Positions 8,116-17,423 of a stretch of DNA of 32,508 nucleotides are shown here, piece by piece. The notes beneath the pieces were generated by a model. That model ran no database searches. It was not told the DNA's origin and worked only from the letters and a program-made list of their open reading frames with translations. The DNA comes from Streptomyces sp. rh34 (GTDB lineage Bacteria; Actinomycetota; Actinomycetes; Streptomycetales; Streptomycetaceae). The stretch lies in the NCBI RefSeq assembly GCF_002551245.1, contig NZ_NTGZ01000058.1:1-32508 (forward strand). Reading direction: 5' to 3'. The translations under genes and the position numbers were made by a program. The first letter of the stretch is position 1. Each line of letters starts with the position of its first letter.

Positions 8116-9543
8116 ATGGGTAGGACACTCGCGGAGAAGGTCTGGGACGACCATGTCGTCCGACGCGCGGAGGGCGAGCCCGACCTCCTCTTCATCGATC
8201 TGCACCTGTTGCACGAGGTGACCAGCCCGCAGGCCTTCGACGGGCTGCGTCAGGCCGGACGTCCGGTACGACGCCTCGACCTCACCATCGCCACCGAGGA
8301 CCACAACACCCCGACCCTCGACATCGACAAGCCGATCGCCGACCCGGTCTCACGCGTCCAGCTGGAGACCCTGCGCAAGAACTGCGCGGACTTCGGCGTC
8401 CGGCTGCACCCGCTGGGCGATGTCGAGCAGGGCGTCGTGCACGTGGTCGGCCCGCAGCTGGGGCTGACCCAGCCCGGCACCACCGTGGTCTGCGGCGACT
8501 CCCACACCTCCACGCACGGCGCGTTCGGCGCGCTGGCGTTCGGCATCGGCACCAGCCAGGTGGAGCACGTCCTCGCCACCCAGACGCTGCCGCTGGCCCG
8601 CCCGAAGACCATGGCCATCACGGTCGAGGGCGAACTGCCCGACGAGGTCACCGCGAAGGACCTGATCCTGGCGATCATCGCCCGGATCGGCACCGGTGGC
8701 GGCCAGGGCTACATCCTCGAATACCGCGGCTCCGCCATCGAGAAGCTCTCGATGGAGGCCCGGATGACCATCTGCAACATGTCGATCGAGGCCGGCGCCC
8801 GCGCGGGCATGATCGCCCCGGACGCCACCACCTTCGACTACCTCAAGGGCCGCGACCACGCTCCCGAGGGCGAGGACTGGGACGCCGCCGTCGCGTACTG
8901 GAAGACCCTGCGCTCCGACGACGACGCGGTGTTCGACGCCGAGGTCGTCATCGACGCCACCGAACTGGCCCCGTTCGTCACCTGGGGCACCAACCCCGGT
9001 CAGGGCGCGCCGCTGTCGGCCAACGTCCCCGACCCGGCTTCGTACGAGGACGCCTCGGAGCGTTTCGCCGCCGAAAAGGCCCTGGAGTACATGGGGTTGA
9101 CCGCCGGGCAGCCGCTGCGCGACATCAGCGTCGATACCGTCTTCGTAGGTTCGTGCACCAACGGCCGCATCGAGGACCTGCGTAACGCTGCCTCGATCCT
9201 GGACGGCCGCAAAATCGCCGAAGGCGTAAGGATGCTGGTCGTCCCCGGCTCGGTCCGGGTCGCGCTCCAGGCCGTCTCCGAGGGCCTGGACAAGGTCTTC
9301 ACCGAGGCCGGCGCCGAATGGCGGCACGCGGGCTGCTCGATGTGCCTGGGGATGAACCCCGACCAGCTGGCTCCCGGCGAGCGCTCCGCCTCCACCTCGA
9401 ACCGCAACTTCGAGGGGCGGCAGGGCAAGGGCGGCCGCACCCACCTGGTCTCGCCCCAGGTCGCCGCCGCCACCGCGGTGCTGGGCCATCTGGCCTCGCC
9501 CGCCGACCTGTCCGACGCCCGTACCCCCGCCGGAGTCCGATAG
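8116..9543 (+). CDS. leuC: 3-isopropylmalate dehydratase large subunit
   Basis: The catalytic large subunit of isopropylmalate isomerase in leucine synthesis, 475 residues and aconitase fold. It binds a 4Fe-4S cluster through C347 (GSCTNGR), C407 and C410 (GCSMCLGM). Other aconitase blocks are [12 protein letters not shown] and [15 protein letters not shown] 8116 has GGAGGG 6 bp upstream. An in-frame GTG at 8005 would add 37 poorly conserved residues and is not favoured. leuD follows after 2 bp, so the two subunits are made from one mRNA. Control is probably by NdgR from the divergent gene. Confidence 0.98.
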   Translation: MGRTLAEKVWDDHVVRRAEGEPDLLFIDLHLLHEVTSPQAFDGLRQAGRPVRRLDLTIATEDHNTPTLDIDKPIADPVSRVQLETLRKNCADFGVRLHPLGDVEQGVVHVVGPQLGLTQPGTTVVCGDSHTSTHGAFGALAFGIGTSQVEHVLATQTLPLARPKTMAITVEGELPDEVTAKDLILAIIARIGTGGGQGYILEYRGSAIEKLSMEARMTICNMSIEAGARAGMIAPDATTFDYLKGRDHAPEGEDWDAAVAYWKTLRSDDDAVFDAEVVIDATELAPFVTWGTNPGQGAPLSANVPDPASYEDASERFAAEKALEYMGLTAGQPLRDISVDTVFVGSCTNGRIEDLRNAASILDGRKIAEGVRMLVVPGSVRVALQAVSEGLDKVFTEAGAEWRHAGCSMCLGMNPDQLAPGERSASTSNRNFEGRQGKGGRTHLVSPQVAAATAVLGHLASPADLSDARTPAGVR

Positions 9544-9545
9544 CC

Positions 9546-10139
9546 ATGGAAGCATTCACCACGCACACCGGCCGGGCCGTTCCGCTGCGCCGCAGCAACG
9601 TCGACACCGACCAGATCATCCCCGCGCACTGGCTGAAGAAGGTCACCCGCGACGGGTTCGAGGACGGGCTCTTCGAAGCCTGGCGCAAGGACGAGAACTT
9701 CGTCCTCAACCGCCCCGAGCACCAGGGCGCCTCGGTCCTGGTCGCCGGCCCCGACTTCGGTACGGGCTCCTCCCGCGAACACGCGGTCTGGGCCCTGCAG
9801 AACTACGGCTTCAAGGCCGTCGTCTCCTCCCGTTTCGCCGACATCTTCCGCGGCAACTCGCTGAAGAACGGGCTGCTCACCGTGGTCCTGGAGCAGAAGG
9901 TCGTCGACACCCTCTGGGAGCTCACGGAGGCCGACCCGACCGCCGAGGTGACCGTCGACCTGGAGGCGCGCCAGGTGCGCGCCGAGGGCCTCACCGCCGA
10001 CTTCGAGCTCGACGAGAACGCCCGCTGGCGACTGCTCAACGGCCTCGACGACATCAGCCTCACCCTTCAGAACGAAGCGGACATCGCCGCGTACGAGGCG
10101 GCCAGGCCCGCCTTCAAGCCGCGTACCATTGCCGCCTGA
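9546..10139 (+). CDS. leuD: 3-isopropylmalate dehydratase small subunit
   Basis: The swivelling small subunit, 197 residues, that completes the LeuC active site. The signature [10 protein letters not shown] (71-80) supplies the substrate-binding Ser/Arg loop. The N-terminus has [17 protein letters not shown], typical of LeuD. ATG 9546 lies 2 bp after the leuC stop, which indicates translational coupling. The length is normal for bacterial LeuD. A terminator hairpin follows at 10159-10186, closing the leuCD operon. Confidence 0.98.
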   Translation: MEAFTTHTGRAVPLRRSNVDTDQIIPAHWLKKVTRDGFEDGLFEAWRKDENFVLNRPEHQGASVLVAGPDFGTGSSREHAVWALQNYGFKAVVSSRFADIFRGNSLKNGLLTVVLEQKVVDTLWELTEADPTAEVTVDLEARQVRAEGLTADFELDENARWRLLNGLDDISLTLQNEADIAAYEAARPAFKPRTIAA

Positions 10140-10158
10140 GCAGCGCTTTTCCAGGTCC

Positions 10159-10186
10159 GCGCCCCTTGCCTCCCGGCAGGGGGCGC
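10159..10186 (+). terminator. Terminator of leuCD
   Basis: A 12-bp stem with one G-T pair (10159-10170 with 10175-10186) and loop TCCC, 19 bp after the leuD stop. Confidence 0.75.
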
Positions 10187-10243
10187 AGTCGCTTGTTGAG
10201 ACCCCGTCGGGCGACAACTCGCCCCAGATGGCACAATCGGTGC

Positions 10244-10471
10244 ATGGAACGCGACAGCCAACTCAAGCTCTATGGCCAGGTCGCCGACCGATTGAAGGAA
10301 GCGCACGCGAAGGTGCGTGCACTGCAAGTCCCGGAGAGCGTACGGATGGCGCTGACCCGGAAGCTGCTGGTCGTCACGGCCGCGGCGAAGCACGATCTCC
10401 CGGACGCGGCAAGGCGTCTGGACCGGTTGATGAAGGACCTCGATGAGGGCCGATTCCCCGAAGGTGACTGA
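10244..10471 (+). CDS. Small conserved helical protein, function unknown
   Basis: A 75-residue, charged, mostly helical protein beginning MERDSQLKLYGQVADRLKEAH, with a second helix rich in Leu/Val/Ala and an acidic end. There is no signal peptide, membrane segment or cysteine. I believe it is conserved in streptomycetes between leuD and hupS, but I cannot assign a function. ATG 10244 has no Shine-Dalgarno. A CACAAT box ends 6 bp before it, suggesting leaderless transcription. The gene stands alone between the leuCD terminator and the hupS promoter. Confidence 0.75.
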   Translation: MERDSQLKLYGQVADRLKEAHAKVRALQVPESVRMALTRKLLVVTAAAKHDLPDAARRLDRLMKDLDEGRFPEGD

Positions 10472-10533
10472 CACGTGGAACTGCGCATCGGTCGACTTCG
10501 TTGCGGCACTAGGGTGATTAGCCCGTTTCGTGT

Positions 10534-10562
10534 TTGATTTGCGGTATATATCTGCCTAACGT
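10534..10562 (+). promoter_or_regulatory. hupS promoter
   Basis: TTGATT (10534-10539), a 17-bp spacer and TAACGT (10557-10562), in an AT-rich patch unusual for this genome. It predicts a leader of about 45 nt before the GTG at 10614. Confidence 0.6.
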
Positions 10563-10613
10563 GCGAAAAAGCTTGAACACTTTCGTTCTGGCAATGTCTC
10601 CGAAGGGGAAGAC

Positions 10614-11288
10614 GTGAACAAGGCGCAGCTCGTAGAAGCGATTGCCGACAAGGTCGGCGGCCGTCAGCAGGCCGCAGACGCCGTCGACGCGGTACTCGAC
10701 GCGATCGTCCGTGCCGTTGTGGCCGGGGACCGTGTCTCGGTCACCGGCTTCGGCTCGTTCGAAAAGGTCGACCGCCCCGCCCGGTACGCCCGCAACCCGC
10801 AGACGGGTGAGCGCGTCCGGGTCAAGAAGACCTCGGTGCCCCGCTTCCGCGCGGGCCAGGGGTTCAAGGACCTGGTGAGCGGCTCGAAGAAGCTCCCCAA
10901 GAACGACGTGGCCGTCAAGAAGGCCCCCAAGGGCAGCCTCTCGGGCGGATCTTCCGCCGCCCGTACGACGGTGAAGGCCGCCGCCGCCAAGAAGTCGGCC
11001 GCCAAGAAGGCCACCGCGAAGAAGACCACCGCCAAGAAGGCGACTCCGGCGAAGAAGACCACCGCCGCAGCCAAGAAGGTCACCGCGAAGAAGACCACCG
11101 CCACGGCCAAGAAGGCCTCCGCGGCCGCCAAGAAGGCGACTCCGGCGAAGAAGGCCGCGACGACCGCCAAGAAGGCCTCTCCCAGCAAGACCGCGCCCGC
11201 CAAGAAGACCACGGCGAAGAAGGCGCCCGCGAAGAAGACCACGGCGCGCACGACCACGGCCAAGAAGGCCACCGCACGCAAGAAGTGA
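10614..11288 (+). CDS. hupS: HU-family nucleoid protein with long Lys/Ala tail
   Basis: A nucleoid-associated protein of 224 residues. Residues 1-90 are a normal HU fold (GFGSFEKV, then the DNA-binding arm with ARNPQTGE). Residues from about 95 to the end are a histone H1-like tail of repeated AKK, TKK and PAKK units with little else. In Streptomyces this two-domain HU is linked to nucleoid compaction in spores and resembles mycobacterial HupB. The start is GTG 10614 with AAGGGGA 6 bp upstream. Its own promoter and a strong terminator (11321-11354) make it a single-gene unit. The repetitive tail is prone to length variation. Confidence 0.97.
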   Translation: MNKAQLVEAIADKVGGRQQAADAVDAVLDAIVRAVVAGDRVSVTGFGSFEKVDRPARYARNPQTGERVRVKKTSVPRFRAGQGFKDLVSGSKKLPKNDVAVKKAPKGSLSGGSSAARTTVKAAAAKKSAAKKATAKKTTAKKATPAKKTTAAAKKVTAKKTTATAKKASAAAKKATPAKKAATTAKKASPSKTAPAKKTTAKKAPAKKTTARTTTAKKATARKK

Positions 11289-11320
11289 GACCGGGCACCC
11301 GCTCGCTCATCACCACGCGC

Positions 11321-11354
11321 CGGGCCGGGCTCCCCTCCGGGGGAGCCCGGCCCG
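11321..11354. terminator. Strong terminator between hupS and the minus-strand 67-aa gene
   Basis: A perfect 15-bp GC stem (11321-11335 with 11340-11354) and loop TCCG, placed between convergent genes and so possibly bidirectional. Confidence 0.85.
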
Positions 11355-11407
11355 CGGGCTGTCCGGGCCCCGTTCGGCCCAGCGGCGTCGCTCCGGCCGG
11401 GAGCGGG

Positions 11408-11611
11408 TCAGAACGTCTGCAGGGTCACCAGGGTGATCCGCAGGGCCGCTCCCTCACCCTCGCCCTCGATCCGCACCCGCTGCCCCGGACGCAGCAGCAG
11501 CAGGCCGCCCGCGTCGAAGGCCGGCGCGCCGAAGTCCACCGGGGTGCCGTCGTCCAGCAGCACGCTGCCGCTGCGGGTCTCGGGGTCGTACGTGTACGAG
11601 GTCGCCTGCAT
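11408..11611 (-). CDS. Small beta-rich conserved protein, function unknown
   Basis: A 67-residue protein beginning MQATSYTYDPETRSGSVLLDDG. Its pattern of alternating hydrophobic residues, the run of leucines (GGLLLLRPGQRV) and the end RITLVTLQTF suggest a small beta-barrel. It is loosely like cold-shock or S1-type folds, but without their RNA-binding aromatic motifs. ATG 11611 lies 10 bp after the cofC stop, so it is probably co-transcribed with cofC. I recall the same pair in other streptomycetes. No function is assigned. Confidence 0.8.
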   Translation of the reverse strand: MQATSYTYDPETRSGSVLLDDGTPVDFGAPAFDAGGLLLLRPGQRVRIEGEGEGAALRITLVTLQTF

Positions 11612-11621
11612 GGGCGGCAGC

Positions 11622-12287
11622 CTATCGGTCACGGGACGGGGCGGGTACGGCCGCGATCCGCGCCGTGTGCGACCCCACCCCCAGGGCCAGAGCGACCCGC
11701 AGATCCTCGCCCGTATCCACGTCCCGGCGCACCGAGTCGACGCCGTGCAGCGCGATTTCCACCGCCCCCGACGCCAGGTGCCGGGCCCCGGACGGACCGC
11801 CGAAAGCCGGACGGAATTCCGCACCGCTCGCGGCGGCCAGAAATGTCGTTCCGATTCCCGCCGCGTCCCGCAGAAAAGCGTTGGGAAAAGCGGAAGCGAA
11901 ATCGAGCACCCGCGCCAATTCGCCGGTGCGCAGTGCCGGCAGATCGGCGTTGAGCGCGGCCACCGCGGCGGCGGGCCGCAGCGTCCGCGCGGAGCGTGCG
12001 CCGTGCGCGAGCGCCGCGTTGAGCCCGGCCCCCGGAGCGTCCGGCACGACGTGTGCCCCGAGCGTGGAGAGAGCCGCCGCGGCCACGGCGTCGTCCGTGA
12101 CGACCACCACATCCCGCACCAGGGAACAGGCCAGCGCCGCGGCCACCGTGTCCTGCGCGAACGCCAGGGCCAGCCGGGGCCGCGCATCCTCGCCGACCGC
12201 CCGTCCCAGGCGGCTCTTGGCCCGTGCGAGCGGCTTCAGCGGAACGACCAGGGACCAGGGCCCGGCCGGATCGGTGTTCGTGGCGAT
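11622..12287 (-). CDS. cofC: 2-phospho-L-lactate/PEP guanylyltransferase (F420 synthesis), unusual start codon
   Basis: CofC/FbiD guanylyltransferase transfers GMP from GTP to phospholactate or phosphoenolpyruvate to give the activated donor for coenzyme F420. The protein is 221 residues if translation starts at 12287. Family blocks are VVPLKPLARAKSRLG near the N-terminus, VVVTDD, AALNADLPAL and the DVDTGEDL metal site near the C-terminus. The conserved N-terminal block has no ATG, GTG or TTG upstream: the in-frame TAA is at 12320-12322 and only ATC, ACG or CTG lie between. ATC 12287 follows GGAGGGGGAG with ideal spacing. The next GTG (12146) would delete the nucleotide-binding P-loop region. 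Either an AUC start or a base error at that position is likely. Confidence 0.85.
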   Translation of the reverse strand: MATNTDPAGPWSLVVPLKPLARAKSRLGRAVGEDARPRLALAFAQDTVAAALACSLVRDVVVVTDDAVAAAALSTLGAHVVPDAPGAGLNAALAHGARSARTLRPAAAVAALNADLPALRTGELARVLDFASAFPNAFLRDAAGIGTTFLAAASGAEFRPAFGGPSGARHLASGAVEIALHGVDSVRRDVDTGEDLRVALALGVGSHTARIAAVPAPSRDR

Positions 12288-12455
12288 CTCCCCCTCCGTA
12301 CGTGTCAGGACTTATTCTCGCCTGCCGGTAGGACAACCTGGAGGACCACTACCGAACGTGAGGCGTACGGTGTTCTCGACAGAGCAGGGGTCTGGGGCGA
12401 GACTTGACCGTCAGTAGCCAGGCTGCAGGTCGAAGTCCTTAAGGAAGGTGTCCGA

Positions 12456-13208
12456 GTGTCCCGCCGCAGAATCGGCTTCTGGTACCGCCTGGCGGCGGTC
12501 ATCGCCAAGCCGCCATTGGTGGTTCTGTTCAAGCGCGACTGGCGGGGGACGGAACACATTCCGGCCGACGGCGGATTCATCACCGCCGTCAATCACAACT
12601 CCTACCTGGACCCGCTCTCCTACGGCCACTTCCAGTACAACACCGGGCGGGTGCCGAGGCTCCTGGCGAAGGCCGGCCTCTTCCGCACCCCGTTCGTCGG
12701 TATGATGCTGCGCGGCACCGGCCAGATCCCCGTCTACCGCGAGACCACCAACGCCCTGGACGCCTTCCGGGCCGCCGTCGACGCCATCGAACGCGGCGAG
12801 TGCGTCGCCTTCTACCCCGAAGGCACCCTCACCCGGGACCCCGACATGTGGCCGATGGCCGGCAAGACCGGGGCCGCCCGGGTCGCCCTGATGACCAAGG
12901 TGCCCGTCATCCCGGTCGCCCAGTGGGGCGCCAACCTCGCGATGCCGCCCTACGCCAAGAAGAACAAGTTCCGGCTGTTCCCCCGCAAGACGCTCCAGGT
13001 GCAGGCCGGACCGCCCGTCGACCTCAGCCGCTTCTACGGTCTGGAGCCGACCCCCGAGGTGCTGCGCGAGGCGACCGAGGTCATCATGGCGGCGGTCACC
13101 CGCGAGCTGGAGGACCTGCGCGGCGAGAAGGCGCCCGCCGAGCTCTACGATCACCGCAAAGCCCGTGCTGAACAACGGCGCAGGGCCCAGGGAAAGGGAC
13201 CCACGTGA
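12456..13208 (+). CDS. plsC: 1-acyl-glycerol-3-phosphate acyltransferase (PlsC family)
   Basis: A membrane-associated acyltransferase of 250 residues that adds the second acyl chain to lysophosphatidate. Acyltransferase motif I is NHNSYLDP (catalytic H47 and D52), motif III is FYPEGT (119-124), and motif IV is VIPVAQWG. A hydrophobic N-terminal helix (10-25) may anchor it. The C-terminus is charged and Arg-rich. The start is GTG 12456, preceded by AAGGAAGG. It overlaps gpsA by 4 bp (GTGA), so the two consecutive steps around glycerol-3-phosphate are coupled. Acyl specificity cannot be read from sequence. Confidence 0.93.
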   Translation: MSRRRIGFWYRLAAVIAKPPLVVLFKRDWRGTEHIPADGGFITAVNHNSYLDPLSYGHFQYNTGRVPRLLAKAGLFRTPFVGMMLRGTGQIPVYRETTNALDAFRAAVDAIERGECVAFYPEGTLTRDPDMWPMAGKTGAARVALMTKVPVIPVAQWGANLAMPPYAKKNKFRLFPRKTLQVQAGPPVDLSRFYGLEPTPEVLREATEVIMAAVTRELEDLRGEKAPAELYDHRKARAEQRRRAQGKGPT

Positions 13209-14215
13209 CGCACCCCGTAAAAGCAGCCGTCTTCGGAACCGGCTCATGGGGTACGGCCTTCGCCGTGATCCTCGCCGACGCGGGCTGCGAGGTCACCCTC
13301 TGGGGACGCCGCGCCGAGGTCGCCGAGACCATCAACACCACCCGCACCAACCCGGACTACCTCCCGGGCATCGCGCTCCCCGACTCCATCCGCGCCACCA
13401 CGGACGCCGCCGAGGCCCTGCGCGGGGCGGAGTTCGCCTTCCTCGTCGTGCCCTCCCAGACGCTGCGCGCCAACCTCGCCGACTGGGCCCCGCACCTGGA
13501 GCCGGACACCGTCCTGGTCTCCCTGATGAAGGGCGTCGAGCTGGGCACCGCCGAGCTGATGAGCGAGGTGATCGCGGACGTCACCAAGGTCTCCGCCGAC
13601 CGCATCGCCGTCGTCTCGGGACCCAACCTGGCCAAGGAGATCGCCGAACGGCGCCCCGCCGCGGCCGTCGTCGCCTGCGCCGACGAGTCCGTCGCCCAGC
13701 GCCTCCAGGCCGCCTGCCACACCTCGTACTTCCGGCCGTACACCAACACCGACGTGGTCGGCTGCGAGCTGGGCGGCGCCGTGAAGAACGTCATCGGCCT
13801 CGCCGTCGGCATCGCGGACGGCATGGGCCTCGGCGACAACACCAAGGGCTCCCTCATCACCCGGGGCCTCGCCGAGACCACCCGACTGGGTCTGGCCATG
13901 GGCGCGGACCCGTTGACGTTCTCCGGACTCGCGGGCCTGGGCGACCTGGTGGCCACCTGCTCCTCGCCGCTCTCGCGCAACCACACCTTCGGCACCAACC
14001 TCGGCCGCGGCATGACGCTCCAGGAGACGATCGCCGTCACCAAGCAGACCGCCGAAGGCGTCAAGTCCTGCGAATCGGTCCTCGACCTGGCCCGCAGGCA
14101 CGGGGTCGACATGCCCATCACCGAGACCGTCGTCTCCATCGTCCACGAGGGCAAGTCCCCGGTCGTCGCCGTCAAGGAGCTGATGTCGCGGAGCGCCAAG
14201 GCCGAGCGACGCTGA
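13205..14215 (+). CDS. gpsA: NAD(P)-dependent glycerol-3-phosphate dehydrogenase
   Basis: A cytosolic enzyme of 336 residues that reduces dihydroxyacetone phosphate to glycerol-3-phosphate for phospholipid synthesis. A Rossmann motif GTGSWGTA (11-18) is at the N-terminus. The substrate half contains [10 protein letters not shown] and the catalytic lysine K194 in [12 protein letters not shown], followed by [15 protein letters not shown] 13205 overlaps the stop of the acyltransferase gene. No gap or frameshift is seen. ddl follows after 34 bp with its own possible promoter. Confidence 0.98.
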   Translation: MTHPVKAAVFGTGSWGTAFAVILADAGCEVTLWGRRAEVAETINTTRTNPDYLPGIALPDSIRATTDAAEALRGAEFAFLVVPSQTLRANLADWAPHLEPDTVLVSLMKGVELGTAELMSEVIADVTKVSADRIAVVSGPNLAKEIAERRPAAAVVACADESVAQRLQAACHTSYFRPYTNTDVVGCELGGAVKNVIGLAVGIADGMGLGDNTKGSLITRGLAETTRLGLAMGADPLTFSGLAGLGDLVATCSSPLSRNHTFGTNLGRGMTLQETIAVTKQTAEGVKSCESVLDLARRHGVDMPITETVVSIVHEGKSPVVAVKELMSRSAKAERR

Positions 14216-14249
14216 CGTCTCCCCTACCAGCAGGTACGCTCATCGCGAT

Positions 14250-15425
14250 ATGAGCAGCGAGAACCTCCCCCAGAGCCCTGAGCGCGCCGAGAGCCCTGTG
14301 CCGCAGCGCCGCAAGCCCCGCGTGGCTGTCGTGTTCGGCGGCCGCAGCTCCGAACACGGCATCTCGGTCGTCACGGCCGGCGCCGTCATGAGGGCCATCG
14401 ACCGGACCAAGTACGACGTCCTGCCGATCGGCATCACGACGGACGGCCGCTGGGCGCTCACCGCCGACGATCCCGAACGCATGGCCATCACCGACCGCAA
14501 GGTCCCCGACGTGGACCGGCTCACCGAGTCCGCCGAGGGCAGCGTCGTGCTCTCCGTGGACCCCGGCAGCCGTGAGGTCCTCTACAGCGAACCCGGCTCC
14601 GTGCCCAAGGCGCTGGGCGAGGTCGACGTCGTCTTCCCCGTGCTGCACGGCCCGTACGGGGAGGACGGCACCCTCCAGGGTCTCCTCGAACTCTCCGGCG
14701 TGCCCTACGTCGGCGCGGGTGTTCTCGCGTCCGCCGTCGGCCAGGACAAGGAGTACATGAAGCGCGTCTTCCTCTCCTTCGGGCTGCCGGTCGGACCGTA
14801 CGAGGTCGTCCGCCCCCGCGAGTGGGACAACGACCCCGCCGCCGCCCGCAAGCGGATCGTGGACTTCGCCGGGGAGCACGGCTGGCCGCTGTTCATCAAG
14901 CCCGCCCGCGGCGGCTCCTCGATGGGCATCACCAAGGTCGACTCCGTCGAAGGGCTCGACGAGGCGATCGAGGAGGCCCGCCGCCACGACCCGAAGTTCC
15001 TCGTCGAGTCGCTGCTGCGCGGCCGTGAGATCGAGTGCGGCGTGCTGGAGTTCGAGGACGGCCCGCGCGCCAGCGTGCCCGCCGAGATCCCGCCGGTCAC
15101 CGCGCACGACTTCTACGACTTCGAGGCCAAGTACATCGACTCGGCCGCCGGGCTCGTGCCCGCACCGCTCACCGAGGAGCAGACCGCCGAGGTGCGGCGG
15201 CTCGCCGTCGCCGCCTTCGACGCCGTCTCCTGCGAGGGCCTGGTGCGCGCCGACTTCTTCCTCACCGAGGACGGCGGCTTCGTCATCAACGAGATCAACA
15301 CCCTGCCGGGCTTCACCCCGATCTCCATGTACCCGCGCATGTGGCAGGAGAGCGGCGTCAGCTACCCGGAGCTGGTCGACCGGCTGATCCAGGCCGCGTT
15401 GACCCGCTCCACCGGACTGCGCTGA
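14250..15425 (+). CDS. ddl: D-alanine--D-alanine ligase
   Basis: An ATP-grasp ligase of 391 residues making the D-Ala-D-Ala dipeptide for peptidoglycan. An N-terminal tail of about 24 residues precedes VVFGGRSSEHGIS (E35 is the alpha-amino ligand). Further blocks are VLHGPYGEDG, KPARGGSSMG (ATP lid), FYDFEAKYID (omega loop) and NEINTLPGFT (Mg and oxyanion site). The omega loop carries the KY tyrosine-type arrangement of D-Ala ligases rather than the VanA D-Lac type. ATG 14250 has TACGCT nine bases upstream and no Shine-Dalgarno, so the leader is very short or absent. Confidence 0.97.
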   Translation: MSSENLPQSPERAESPVPQRRKPRVAVVFGGRSSEHGISVVTAGAVMRAIDRTKYDVLPIGITTDGRWALTADDPERMAITDRKVPDVDRLTESAEGSVVLSVDPGSREVLYSEPGSVPKALGEVDVVFPVLHGPYGEDGTLQGLLELSGVPYVGAGVLASAVGQDKEYMKRVFLSFGLPVGPYEVVRPREWDNDPAAARKRIVDFAGEHGWPLFIKPARGGSSMGITKVDSVEGLDEAIEEARRHDPKFLVESLLRGREIECGVLEFEDGPRASVPAEIPPVTAHDFYDFEAKYIDSAAGLVPAPLTEEQTAEVRRLAVAAFDAVSCEGLVRADFFLTEDGGFVINEINTLPGFTPISMYPRMWQESGVSYPELVDRLIQAALTRSTGLR

Positions 15426-15444
15426 CGGATCCGGCGGCCGGCCT

Positions 15445-15933
15445 TCAGAACTTGCTCGGGACCGTCTTGGAGACCGGGCCGGCGAACGAGGCCAGCGGCG
15501 TGATGTCGTGGGCGTACGTCGAATCCAGCGTGACCTCGACGTACGCCTCGCGGTACGTGCTGGTGAACCGCGGTCCGGAGCCCTCGGGCTCCTCCAGCAT
15601 CCACTGCACCCCGTCCGCCTCGACGCCCTGCGACTGGGGGTCGTCCATCTTGGCGGGCCGGGGGACCCCGCAGCGCAGTACGATCGCCCCGTCCCCCCAG
15701 CCGGCGGTCAGCTCCGAATCCGGGGAGGGGTCGCTGCGTTCCAGTTCGAGTACGGTCTTCGGCAGTTCCTCGTGCAGGGCCTCGCAGTACGCGGCGGCCT
15801 CCGAGGACGGTGTGGGAACCGTGATCGAGGGCTGCGCGTCGCTGAGGGAACAGCCCGCCGCGGCCAGTACGAGCACGGCAGCGGACGGACCGAGGAACAT
15901 CGAGCGGGCGGAACGGCGGGCGGATGACGTCAC
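15445..15933 (-). CDS. DUF3515 lipoprotein
   Basis: A 162-residue exported protein. The N-terminal Arg-rich segment and hydrophobic core end in the lipobox LAAAGC, with lipidated C28. The mature part holds two further cysteines, in AAYCEAL and VLRCGVP, which could form a disulfide, and a conserved EADGVQWMLEEP stretch. This matches the actinobacterial DUF3515 family, whose function is unknown. The start is GTG 15933. TAGGCT on the same strand (15945-15940) lies 6 bp before it, and no Shine-Dalgarno exists, so the mRNA may be leaderless. It converges with ddl, 19 bp away. Confidence 0.88.
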   Translation of the reverse strand: MTSSARRSARSMFLGPSAAVLVLAAAGCSLSDAQPSITVPTPSSEAAAYCEALHEELPKTVLELERSDPSPDSELTAGWGDGAIVLRCGVPRPAKMDDPQSQGVEADGVQWMLEEPEGSGPRFTSTYREAYVEVTLDSTYAHDITPLASFAGPVSKTVPSKF

Positions 15934-15953
15934 CGGCCCAGCCTAGACGGGGG

Positions 15954-16187
15954 TCAGAGGTGGACGACCGGGCAGGTCAGGGTTCGTGTGATGCCGTCCA
16001 CCTGCTGGACTTTGGCGACCACCATGCGGCCGAGTTCATCGACCGTGTCTGCTTGGGCCCGCACGATCACGTCGTACGGACCGGTGACGTCCTCTGCCTG
16101 GATGACTCCCGGGATCTGGGAAATGGTCTCGGCGACGATCGACGCCTTGCCCACTTCGGTCTGGATGAGGATGTACGCCTGTACCAC
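15954..16187 (-). CDS. Stand-alone Lrp/AsnC ligand-binding (RAM) domain protein
   Basis: A 77-residue protein consisting only of the alpha/beta sandwich effector domain of Lrp/AsnC regulators (VQAYILIQTEVGKA, then VTGPYDVIVRAQ). There is no helix-turn-helix. Such SraM-type proteins form oligomers and may bind amino acids or modulate full-length Lrp proteins. GTG 16187 has GGAGG five bases upstream, which fixes the start. It lies between the DUF3515 gene and divergent thiL; the DUF3515 promoter would sit inside its 3' end. Confidence 0.92.
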   Translation of the reverse strand: MVQAYILIQTEVGKASIVAETISQIPGVIQAEDVTGPYDVIVRAQADTVDELGRMVVAKVQQVDGITRTLTCPVVHL

Positions 16188-16406
16188 GGAACCTCCAGGG
16201 CGGCCACGAGGATCATGTGGGGGAAAGGGACGCCACGTTATCGCGTTGCCGCGGGCCACGGGGAGACCTACGGGCCGGATGACGTCCACAGCGTGGCGTA
16301 CAGAGCGCAGAAGTTGACGTATCTCTTGACGGTACCGACAGCACAGACGGCTCGCGACCGGGGGCCCGGACGGGTGTCCGGGGCGATAAAGGAGAGGTGA
16401 GACTCG

Positions 16407-17387
16407 GTGAAGGGAACCGTGGGCGAGTTGGGGGAGTTCGGGCTCATCAGAGAGCTCACGTCCCGGCTCACCACCACTCCGGCGGTACGGCTGGGGCCCG
16501 GCGACGACGCCGCCGTCGTGGCCGCCCCCGACCGCAGGGTCGTGGCCAGTACGGACATCCTGCTGGAAGGCCGGCATTTCCGGCGTGACTGGTCGACGGC
16601 GTACGACGTCGGCCGCAAGGCAGCCGCCCAGAACCTCGCCGACATCGCGGCCATGGGCGCCGTGCCCACCGCGCTGCTCCTCGGCCTCGTCGTCCCCGCC
16701 GACCTCCCCGTCACCTGGGCCGCCGAACTGATGGACGGGCTGCGCGACGAGTGCCAGGTGGCGGGCGCCGCCGTGGTCGGCGGCGATGTGGTCGGCGGCG
16801 ACACGATCACCGTCGCGATCACCGCCCTCGGTGACCTGCGCAACCACGAACCGGTCACCCGGGCCGGCGCCCGCCCCGGCGACGTCGTCGCGGTCACCGG
16901 CTGGCTCGGCTGGTCCGCCGCCGGTTACGCCGTGCTCTCCCGCGGCTTCCGCTCGCCCCGCGCCTTCGTCGAGGCCCACCGCCGCCCCGAACCGCCGTAC
17001 CACGCGGGCCCCGCGGCCGCCGGGCTCGGTGCCACCGCGATGACCGACGTCAGTGACGGCCTCGTCGCGGACCTCGGACACATCGCGGAGTCCAGCAAGG
17101 TCCGCATCGACCTGCGCTCCGGCCTCATCGACATCCCCTCGCAGATGTCCGACATCGGCCAGGCCGTCGGCGTCGACCCGCTCCAGTGGGTGCTGACCGG
17201 GGGAGAGGACCACGCGATCGTGGCGACCTTCCCGCCGGACGTGAAACTGCCCGCCCGCTGGAAGGTGATCGGCGAGGTCCTCAACCCCTCCGCCCTGCCC
17301 CAGGTCACCGTCGACGGCGCGCCCTGGACCAGCAAGGGCGGCTGGGACCACTTCGGCTCCATCGAGGACACCCAGCCGCGCGCGTGA
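16407..17387 (+). CDS. thiL: Thiamine-monophosphate kinase
   Basis: Phosphorylates thiamine phosphate to the active cofactor thiamine diphosphate. It is 326 residues in the PurM/AIRS-like fold. Motifs are PGDDAAVV (31-38), a metal/ATP segment ASTDILLEGRHF (47-58), QNLADIAAMGA, TDVSDGLVADLGH and TGGEDHAIV. GTG 16407 has GGAGAGG about nine bases upstream. It precedes thiD in the same direction with 36 bp between them. No TPP riboswitch is visible upstream. Confidence 0.97.
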   Translation: MKGTVGELGEFGLIRELTSRLTTTPAVRLGPGDDAAVVAAPDRRVVASTDILLEGRHFRRDWSTAYDVGRKAAAQNLADIAAMGAVPTALLLGLVVPADLPVTWAAELMDGLRDECQVAGAAVVGGDVVGGDTITVAITALGDLRNHEPVTRAGARPGDVVAVTGWLGWSAAGYAVLSRGFRSPRAFVEAHRRPEPPYHAGPAAAGLGATAMTDVSDGLVADLGHIAESSKVRIDLRSGLIDIPSQMSDIGQAVGVDPLQWVLTGGEDHAIVATFPPDVKLPARWKVIGEVLNPSALPQVTVDGAPWTSKGGWDHFGSIEDTQPRA

Positions 17388-17423
17388 GCGGGGGACGCGC
17401 GCGCGAGCATTAGATTGCTGCGT

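Noticed and set aside
16188..16406. TPP riboswitch ahead of thiL
   Set aside because: I looked for the conserved CTGAGA and thi-box core and did not find them.
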